From: DATGWF01 sp035299585
GTDB lineage: Bacteria; Actinomycetota; Actinomycetes; Actinomycetales; Microbacteriaceae
Reading direction: 5' to 3'
Assembly (NCBI GenBank): GCA_035299585.1
Contig: DATGWF010000081.1
Location: forward strand, 1-6,207
Length of the DNA stretch: 6,207 nucleotides
The notes under the pieces are model-generated. The model ran no database searches and was not told the DNA's origin. It saw only the letters and a program-made list of their open reading frames with translations. The first letter of the stretch is position 1. Each line of letters starts with the position of its first letter. Below are positions 6,105-6,207 of this stretch, piece by piece. A program made the translations under genes and the position numbers.

Positions 6105-6207
6105 ATGAGCCTACCAGGTTCCGCAGGACGCTTCTCCCCAGGGTCGGCGCCGGAGCCATTCGGGTGGGGAATCGATACGGTCGCCGCGCGTCGCCCGCAT
6201 CTTGCAC
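6105..6207 (+). CDS. Possible divergent gene, first 34 codons only (runs off the window)
   Basis: An ATG at 6105 on the plus strand opens a frame with no stop to the window edge. It reads MSLPGSAGRFSPGSAPEPF and ends in a basic ARRPHLA. GAGGTG at 6094-6099 is five bases upstream, a good ribosome binding site. In several actinobacteria a gene divergent from rpsB, such as an M23-type peptidase, sits in this position, and a basic stretch here could precede an export signal. No family motif is visible, so the product cannot be named. Competing minus-strand frames are also open here, so this could still be non-coding. Confidence 0.35.
   Translation, partial: MSLPGSAGRFSPGSAPEPFGWGIDTVAARRPHLA

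Noticed and set aside
5983..6207. Minus-strand frame of 74 codons upstream of rpsB
   Set aside because: No recognisable motif, no start signal visible inside the window, and it would end in the rpsB leader next to the ribosome binding site. Most likely chance openness at high GC.

Overview
The window looks like chromosomal core DNA from a high-GC Gram-positive bacterium (Actinomycetota). Micrococcales, possibly Microbacteriaceae, is the best guess; the genus cannot be fixed from this sequence. The evidence is the conserved rpsB-tsf-pyrH-frr-cdsA order, GC-rich codon use with GTG and TTG starts, a DivIVA-repeat protein, and a short Cys/His protein of a type I associate with actinobacteria. No mobile element, CRISPR array or RNA gene is visible.

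Nearly everything is on the minus strand, so transcription runs from high to low coordinates. At 5169-5966 and 4315-5145 lie rpsB (ribosomal protein S2) and tsf (EF-Ts), closed by a strong intrinsic terminator at 4269-4305. Next comes pyrH (UMP kinase, 3513-4223), frr (ribosome recycling factor, 2919-3473) and cdsA (phosphatidate cytidylyltransferase, 1959-2909), spaced closely enough to be one operon. A four-motif DivIVA-repeat protein follows (1365-1916), then a secreted lytic-transglycosylase-like protein (644-1303). The run ends with a TTG-started 97-residue Cys/His protein (349-642) and an alpha/beta-hydrolase (1-349) that leaves the window. These last three genes are packed with a 1-nt gap and a 1-nt overlap, so translational coupling is likely.

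The right end (5967-6207) is the rpsB leader and upstream region. It holds a small perfect hairpin and possibly the first 34 codons of a divergent plus-strand gene with a good ribosome binding site.

Functionally the block joins translation (S2, EF-Ts, RRF), pyrimidine nucleotide supply (UMP kinase; CTP is the CdsA substrate), phospholipid synthesis (CdsA) and envelope or polar-growth functions (DivIVA repeats, cell-wall hydrolase). No clearly novel system is present. The points most worth a second look are the duplicated DivIVA motif pair, the coiled-coil extension on CdsA with an exact tandem heptad, the small Cys/His protein, and the uncertain start of the lytic transglycosylase.
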